Notes under the pieces: generated by a model
Told to the model about the DNA's origin: nothing
Databases searched by the model: none
The model's input: the letters and a program-made list of their open reading frames with translations, nothing else
Translations under genes and position numbers: made by a program
Shown: positions 31,734-36,004 of the stretch, in pieces
Position numbering within the stretch: position 1 is the stretch's first letter
Layout of the letters: each line of letters starts with the position of its first letter
Origin: DASPFV01 sp035620975
GTDB taxonomy: Bacteria; Acidobacteriota; Vicinamibacteria; Vicinamibacterales; 2-12-FULL-66-21
NCBI GenBank assembly: GCA_035620975.1
Contig: DASPFV010000232.1
Coordinates: 1-36,004 of the forward strand
Direction of reading: 5' to 3'
Length of the DNA: 36,004 nucleotides

Positions 31734-32552
31734 TCAGAAGTTGTGGCTCGTCGTCAGAAAATAGCCCACGGGCACGAAATTGAGCAGCACGATGACGAAC
31801 GCGATGGCCGACAGCCAGGCCGCGCGCCGGCCGCTCCACCCGATGGCGCGGCGCGCGAACAGCGCGAAGGAGTACACGCCCCAGCTGAGCAGGGCCACCA
31901 GGATTTTGGGGTCTCCCATGCCCATCGCCTGGGCCCGGGGATCTGGAGACGCCTGAATCTGGGTGGCCCAGATCACGCCGGCCGTGAGCCCGATGGTGAG
32001 GAACGTCCAGCCGATCGTGATCACGCGGCCGTTCATGACGTCGAGCACCTGCAGCGACGGCAGCCGGGCGTAAAAGAACCCCAGGTGCTTGGCCTTGATC
32101 TCCTTGAACAAGAGCACGTAGGTGACGCCCAGGACGAAGGCGAGCGCGAAGCTCGCGTACGCGAACAGCACCGACACGATGTGCACGGTGAACAACGGGT
32201 GCTGCAGCAGGGGCGGCCGCGGACTCACGGTGGGATCGAGCGCCGGAATCACGTAGAGGACAACCAGCAGGACGGCGACGAACACCCCCATCGCGCGCTC
32301 GTCTGTGGTCAGCTCGACGTAGAGATACGAGAGTCCGAGGAGCCAGATGAAGGCCGAAATGGCCGCCGTGGTGCCGACGAGCGGCGCGTGCCCGGCCTGC
32401 ACGGTCTGCATCCCGATCAGGAACGTGTGCGCCAGGACGGCGCCGGCGAGCAGCGCCGTCGCCAGGCGGCCGGTCCTCGGATCGCGCCAGGAGAAGTGCG
32501 CCATGTACGCGGCGGCGGCCGCGGCGTACAGGATCAGCGGTACCAGGTGCAT
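31734..32552 (-). CDS. CcsA/HemX-type cytochrome c assembly membrane protein
   Basis: A 272-residue protein with eight hydrophobic segments. HPLFTVHIVSVLFAYASFAL, with conserved His residues, and the following segment match the CcsA/CcmC/HemX family. The tryptophan-rich WWD loop of true heme-handling CcsA is not evident (the corresponding stretch reads WGVYSFALFARR), so it is closer to HemX. In Bacillus, HemX sits next to HemA and lowers its level; the same neighbour here suggests a similar role, by inference. The gene lies 6 nt after the VWA gene and 7 nt before hemA, clearly in the same operon. Confidence 0.8.
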   Translation of the reverse strand: MHLVPLILYAAAAAAYMAHFSWRDPRTGRLATALLAGAVLAHTFLIGMQTVQAGHAPLVGTTAAISAFIWLLGLSYLYVELTTDERAMGVFVAVLLVVLYVIPALDPTVSPRPPLLQHPLFTVHIVSVLFAYASFALAFVLGVTYVLLFKEIKAKHLGFFYARLPSLQVLDVMNGRVITIGWTFLTIGLTAGVIWATQIQASPDPRAQAMGMGDPKILVALLSWGVYSFALFARRAIGWSGRRAAWLSAIAFVIVLLNFVPVGYFLTTSHNF

Positions 32553-32558
32553 CTCAGG

Positions 32559-33479
32559 CTACTGCGCGACCGGCCCGTAATAGCCTTGCCGGGTCCGGGC
32601 CGACAGCCCGGGGCGGGTCACGCGAACCACGATCCGGCGCCACGCGCCGTTGCGCAGCGGGTTTCTGGACGTGTAGGCCAGGCTGTACTGGTTCGACAGC
32701 TCGTGCGAGATCTGCTCGTAGATCTTCGGGAGCTCGGTCACGGACGTCACGAAGAATGCCCGGCCGCCGGTCTCGTTCGACAGCTGTTTCAGGACGAACT
32801 CCGCCTCCTTGAACTCCGTGCGCATGGAGCTCGACGGCTTCAGGCCGATGGCGTAGATTGCCGTCTCCGAGCGCTTGGCGAGATCGAGGACCTCGTCGTA
32901 GGCGACCAGGCTGGATGTGTCGTCTCCGTCGGACAGCACGACGATGGCCTGGCGCCGAATCTCCTCGGCCGACTGCGCCCGCACTTTCTTCAGTTCCTTC
33001 AGCGAGATGTAGATCGCATTGTAGAGCGACGTGGAGCCGTTGACGCTGGTACTCCGGATCGCCTTCTCGAGCGCCGCGGCATCGTTCGTGAACGTCTGCA
33101 GAATCCGAACCTGGCTGTCGAAGTCGATGACCTCGGTGACGTCTTCGGGCTTCATCCGCCGGGCGAAGCCGACCGCGGCTTCCTGCGCGGTCTCGAGGCG
33201 CTCGTCCATGCTGGCGCTCGTGTCGAGCAGGATGGCCAGCGCGATCGGCTGCTGGATCCGCGAGAAGAACGTGATGTTCTGCTTCGCGCCGTCCTCGAAG
33301 ACCTCGAACTCCTCCTGCTCGAGGTCCATCACGTACCGTGGCCCATCGGTGACCGTCACGCTCAACGTGACGAGCTCGACCCCGGCCTTGAACCGCTGGC
33401 GCGCGGCGAGCGCGGTCACCGCGCAGGCCACGACCACCAGCACGGCAGCGTGACGCGCGGCTCGTGAAGTCGCCTTCAT
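32559..33479 (-). CDS. secreted VWFA-related protein (acidobacterial VWA family), intact MIDAS
   Basis: A 306-residue protein with a signal peptide (to about residue 27) and a VWA domain. The family's N-terminal block is clear: LVTLSVTVTDGPRYVMDLEQ, then FEVFEDGAKQNITFF. The metal site (MIDAS) is complete: LLDTSASMDE (DxSxS), STSLYNAI (Thr) and VVLSDGDDTSS (Asp). This resembles the acidobacterial VWFA-related family (TIGR03436), whose role is not known; VWA domains usually bind protein ligands through Mg2+. The gene starts 1 nt after the stop of the upstream VWA gene and is followed by ccsA/hemX, hemA and hemC. Confidence 0.85.
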   Translation of the reverse strand: MKATSRAARHAAVLVVVACAVTALAARQRFKAGVELVTLSVTVTDGPRYVMDLEQEEFEVFEDGAKQNITFFSRIQQPIALAILLDTSASMDERLETAQEAAVGFARRMKPEDVTEVIDFDSQVRILQTFTNDAAALEKAIRSTSVNGSTSLYNAIYISLKELKKVRAQSAEEIRRQAIVVLSDGDDTSSLVAYDEVLDLAKRSETAIYAIGLKPSSSMRTEFKEAEFVLKQLSNETGGRAFFVTSVTELPKIYEQISHELSNQYSLAYTSRNPLRNGAWRRIVVRVTRPGLSARTRQGYYGPVAQ

Positions 33480-33480
33480 C

Positions 33481-34377
33481 TCACTGCCCCGTCCACCTCG
33501 GCGCGTACACCCTGGTGTCCGGGCGCGATACCGAGACCTCCAGCTTGCGCGGCGGGATGAGCGTCTCGGGTCGCGAGTACGTCACGACGTACTGGTTGAG
33601 GAGCACCTCGGCGAGCTGTCGCAGGCGCTCGGGAATCGCCCGGCTCGTCAGGAGCTGTTCGCGGCGGCCGCCGCTTCGCTCGGTGCCTTCCGCGATCACC
33701 ATGTTGCGGTTGCGCATCTCGTCGTCCAGGGACGAGCCCGGCGAGCCGATGGCCAGCACGTACAGCGTCGCGCCGGACTTCTGCAGCTCCTCCAGCACGG
33801 GCTCGTAGTACCGGTTGCTGAACTCGACGCCCGCGTCGATTGACAGCGCCACGATGACCTTGCGGTCAGCCTCGCGGCGCGCGAGACCGCGCGACACTTC
33901 GACGAGGCCGTCCATCAGGTACGCGCCGGAGCCCGGACGGGCGAACATCCGGTTGATGGCCTGCGTGAGCTGCTCGGTGCTGGTCGTGTACTCGACGAGC
34001 GACGCCGGGCGTTCGCCAACCGTGGCGAGGGCGATTTCGGCCTTGCCCTCCAGTCGCTTCACGAACGCGGTCAGGCCCTCGCGGAGATCCTGGATCGCCG
34101 ATTCGGCCGCCTGGCTGTCATCGATGACGATAGAGAGAGTCAGCGGGACCGTCGCCGGGCCCGCCTTGAGCACCTCGCGCGCCACGCCATCCTCGCGGAC
34201 GCTGAAATCGGCCGCGCTCAACCCCTGCACGGGGTTGCCGCCCGAGTCGATCACGCTGGCGTACACGTCCCGCGTCCTTGCTGGAGCCTGTCGGCCTTCG
34301 TTCGGCTCGGCCGGAGGCGTTGAGGACGGGACGGCCAGCGCCGCCACCAGGAGGAGCGGCCAGTGGAGGTGTGTCAT
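33481..34377 (-). CDS. secreted VWA-like protein with degenerate metal site
   Basis: A 298-residue paralogue of the following gene, sharing the order signal peptide, DVYASVIDSGGNPVQGLSA, DFSVREDGVAREVL, VWA core, and a C-terminal LLNQYVVTYSRPE segment that parallels LSNQYSLAYTSRN in its neighbour. The metal site is altered: DxSxS reads DDSQA, the Thr motif is GAYLMDGL, and LSDGDD is LSIDAG. So it probably does not bind a metal like its partner; a structural or partner-binding role is plausible (inference). ATG at 34377 is preferred over 34434 because it gives a clean signal peptide and lies just downstream of a promoter. It heads the heme-region operon. Confidence 0.8.
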   Translation of the reverse strand: MTHLHWPLLLVAALAVPSSTPPAEPNEGRQAPARTRDVYASVIDSGGNPVQGLSAADFSVREDGVAREVLKAGPATVPLTLSIVIDDSQAAESAIQDLREGLTAFVKRLEGKAEIALATVGERPASLVEYTTSTEQLTQAINRMFARPGSGAYLMDGLVEVSRGLARREADRKVIVALSIDAGVEFSNRYYEPVLEELQKSGATLYVLAIGSPGSSLDDEMRNRNMVIAEGTERSGGRREQLLTSRAIPERLRQLAEVLLNQYVVTYSRPETLIPPRKLEVSVSRPDTRVYAPRWTGQ

Positions 34378-34400
34378 GGGCGTGTTTAGAATCTTCCGGC

Positions 34401-34430
34401 AGTATAGGCGCTGGCCGACGGGAGCGTCAA
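34401..34430 (-). promoter_or_regulatory. sigma-70-type promoter for the VWA-ccsA-hemAC operon
   Basis: On the minus strand, TTGACG (complement of 34425-34430) and TATACT (complement of 34401-34406) are 18 nt apart; each differs from consensus at one position. The predicted transcript start is about 17 nt before the ATG at 34377. This is the best promoter match noticed in the window. Confidence 0.6.
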
Positions 34431-34547
34431 GCAATCACGGCCGACAAAGCCCTTGTAATTGAGGAGTTTGCAGCCGGTCCAGCGCAGAAGCACGCGGCAC
34501 CCGGGTTTGAACGGCTCCGCCCGGCGGCGTCGGGTAGACTCCAGGAA

Positions 34548-34781
34548 GTGGATTCGAAGCCTCCGCCACGGAAATCCCTCGCCGATACGGTGCGCGTCCT
34601 GGGCGCACTGAGCACGGTGGGGTTCGCCTTCGTGCTTGCGGTCGTGCTTGGCGCGTGGTTCGGCTGGGTGCTCGACAGCTGGCTGGGCACGAAGCCGTGG
34701 CTGTTCATGCTCTTCTTCTTCTTCGGGCTCGCGGCGGGCATTCTCAACGTGTACCGCACCGCCGGACGGTTCCTGAAGTAG
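34548..34781 (+). CDS. AtpZ/AtpI-family small ATP synthase protein
   Basis: A 77-residue protein with two membrane helices: VLGALSTVGFAFVLAVVLGA and WLFMLFFFFGLAAGILNVYR, joined by FGWVLDSWLGTKP. This hairpin with G-x-x-x-D and a following P-W matches the small AtpZ/'ATPase gene 1' proteins at the head of F-ATPase operons, which are thought to act in ring assembly or Mg2+ handling. GTG at 34548 is the only sensible start; AGGAA lies immediately before it, closer than usual. Its stop overlaps the next start by 1 nt (TAGTG). Confidence 0.8.
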   Translation: MDSKPPPRKSLADTVRVLGALSTVGFAFVLAVVLGAWFGWVLDSWLGTKPWLFMLFFFFGLAAGILNVYRTAGRFLK

Positions 34782-35179
34782 TGAGTACGGGCGACCCCCT
34801 CCCACGCGTCGAGCGCACGGCGCTGCTCGTATGCGCCACGATGGCCGTCGTCGCGCTCGGGCTCGGGGTCGAGGGACGCCGCGCGGCGCTCGGCATCCTG
34901 GGCGGCGGACTGTTGGCGGCCGTCAGCTATCGTGGCGTCAAGGCCGGCGTCGACGGGCTGACGGCGCTCGCCGCGGGTGCCGCGCCCCCCTCGCCGGCGC
35001 GGCCGAAACCGGCGCGGATCGTGGCCGTCCTGGTGCTGCGGTACGCTTTACTCACTCTTCTGGCGTACGTTATGATTGCGCGTTTGCGCCTGCACCCGCT
35101 GGGGCTGCTGGCGGGCGCGTCCTCGGTCGTGGCGGCGGTTTCGATCGAAGCCGTCCGCCTCCTCATGAAGAAGTCCTGA
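34781..35179 (+). CDS. AtpI-like ATP synthase subunit I
   Basis: A 132-residue membrane protein with four hydrophobic segments, the last two being VAVLVLRYALLTLLAYVMIA and LLAGASSVVAAVSIEAVRLL. The R-Y-A-L pattern in the third helix and the position between the AtpZ-like gene and atpB match ATP synthase protein I (ATP-synt_I). These proteins help assemble the c-ring. The GTG start overlaps the previous stop. Similarity is mainly in topology and context, since this family is poorly conserved. Confidence 0.7.
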   Translation: MSTGDPLPRVERTALLVCATMAVVALGLGVEGRRAALGILGGGLLAAVSYRGVKAGVDGLTALAAGAAPPSPARPKPARIVAVLVLRYALLTLLAYVMIARLRLHPLGLLAGASSVVAAVSIEAVRLLMKKS

Positions 35180-35288
35180 TATCGCTGGCGGGCGCGGTTC
35201 TGGCGTCCGGCCCGGACGGGACCGGCAGCCCGCGCAGAGTCGCTCCGGCCCCGGGCCGGCCGCGTCGACGCGCGCAGCAACGCGATGT

Positions 35289-36004
35289 ATGGAGAAGCTG
35301 GAACACCCACTCTGGATCGTGCACGCGGTGAACGCGATCCTCGGTCCCGTGGTGCGCGCGGCCGGGGAGGCGATGGGCTATCACTTCCATCATCCCGACG
35401 AGCCGATCCCGAACTACATGGTGATGATCCTGCTCATCCTGGCGTGCCTGACCACGCTGTGTCTGATCGTCCGGTCACGGCTGAGCGTCGAGCACCCCAG
35501 CCGCTTCCAGATCCTGCTCGAAGACGGGGTGAAGGCCGTGCTCGGGCTGCTCGACGAGTGGATCGGGCCGGCCGGCCACCGGTACCTGCCGCTCATCGGC
35601 ACGCTGGGCATCTTCATTCTGCTGGGCAACTACATGGGGCTCGTGCCGGGCCTGATGGCGCCAACCAGCAGCATCAACGTCACCCTGGGCTGCGCGCTCA
35701 CCATCTGGGTCTACTATCACTACCAGGGCATGAAGGTGCAGGGCATCGGGCCCTACTTCAAGCACTTCGCGATGCCCCCGGGGGCGCCGGCGTTCATCGC
35801 GCCCATCATGTTCCCCATCGAGATCATCAGCCATCTTTCGCGGGTGATGTCCCTGTCCCTGCGCCTCTTCGGGAACGTCTTCGGCGAGGAGCTGGTGATC
35901 ATCATCCTGTTCAGCATCATCCCGTTCCTCGTGCCGCTCCCGATGATGTTCCTCGGGCTCGTCACGGGCGGCCTGCAGGCGTTCATCTTCGTGCTGCTGT
36001 CCAT
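35289..36004 (+). CDS. atpB: F-type ATP synthase subunit a (partial, cut by window end)
   Basis: The first 238 codons are present. Recognisable parts are LPLIGTLGIFILLGNYMGLVPG, the SSINVTLGCAL segment and, near the end, LSRVMSLSLRLFGNVFGEE, which carries the essential Arg of the proton half-channel (SLRLFGN). Subunit a forms the proton path against the c-ring in the membrane. ATG at 35289 is chosen; no strong ribosome-binding site precedes it, and 109 nt separate it from the atpI-like gene. Subunits c, b and the F1 part are expected to follow outside the window. Confidence 0.93.
   Translation, partial: MEKLEHPLWIVHAVNAILGPVVRAAGEAMGYHFHHPDEPIPNYMVMILLILACLTTLCLIVRSRLSVEHPSRFQILLEDGVKAVLGLLDEWIGPAGHRYLPLIGTLGIFILLGNYMGLVPGLMAPTSSINVTLGCALTIWVYYHYQGMKVQGIGPYFKHFAMPPGAPAFIAPIMFPIEIISHLSRVMSLSLRLFGNVFGEELVIIILFSIIPFLVPLPMMFLGLVTGGLQAFIFVLLS

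Overview
The window is a high-GC, gene-dense bacterial chromosome segment that most likely comes from an Acidobacteriota member, possibly class Vicinamibacteria. This is an inference from three things: a full-length FtsX-type permease of the ADOP (acidobacterial duplicated orphan permease) type, a protein of the acidobacterial VWFA-related family, and the overall gene repertoire of an outer-membrane-bearing, respiring heterotroph. No rRNA, tRNA, CRISPR array, insertion sequence or prophage was seen. Almost every interval holds a recognisable gene, and many neighbours overlap by 1-4 nt (ATGA/GTGA junctions).

Layout. 1-2225 (+): the tail of a dihydroorotase, an orotate phosphoribosyltransferase-like gene, a TIGR02757/DUF2400 protein and a small membrane-anchored protein. 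2297-6266 (-): a GT4 and a GT2 glycosyltransferase, a 359-nt repeat-filled gap, and a TolC-family outer-membrane protein. 6444-14521 (+): a secreted S9 peptidase, pyrE, truA, and the envelope/isoprenoid block uppS-cdsA-dxr-rseP. 14536-15468 (-): a TPR protein. 15546-20150 (+): a MATE exporter, a TRAP-TAXI receptor and fused permease, and a 58-residue acidic protein. 20159-21400 (-): ispG. 21581-22504 (+): a coiled-coil/glycine-zipper envelope protein. 22515-23819 (-): hemL. 24110-26500 (+): the ADOP permease. 26650-34377 (-): a heme block that reads, in transcription order, VWA-VWA-ccsA/hemX-hemA-hemC-[array]-cobA/hemD-hemB. 34548-36004 (+): the head of the F-type ATP synthase Fo operon (atpZ-like, atpI-like, atpB cut by the window end).

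How the genes work together. hemA, hemL, hemB, hemC and hemD together give the whole C5 route from glutamyl-tRNA to uroporphyrinogen III. A SUMT-like domain is fused to HemD, and a CcsA/HemX-type membrane protein links to cytochrome c maturation. dxr and ispG belong to the MEP pathway, which feeds uppS; cdsA and rseP are the usual envelope partners. pyrC, the pyrE-like gene and pyrE serve pyrimidine synthesis.

The feature least explained by ordinary annotation is a set of intergenic seven-base-period repeat arrays (about 112-153, 4285-4640, 16939-16994, 26512-26649 and 29330-29441). Each has a different heptamer, and each abuts or almost abuts the stop codon of a gene. Two of them share a 32-nt element (31/32 identical) that ends at the same base relative to the stop codons of two unrelated genes, tolC and hemC. 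Other points of interest are a SUMT domain with altered signature motifs, two VWA proteins (one with a lost metal site) heading the heme operon behind a strong promoter-like sequence, and an ADOP gene lying between hemB and hemL.
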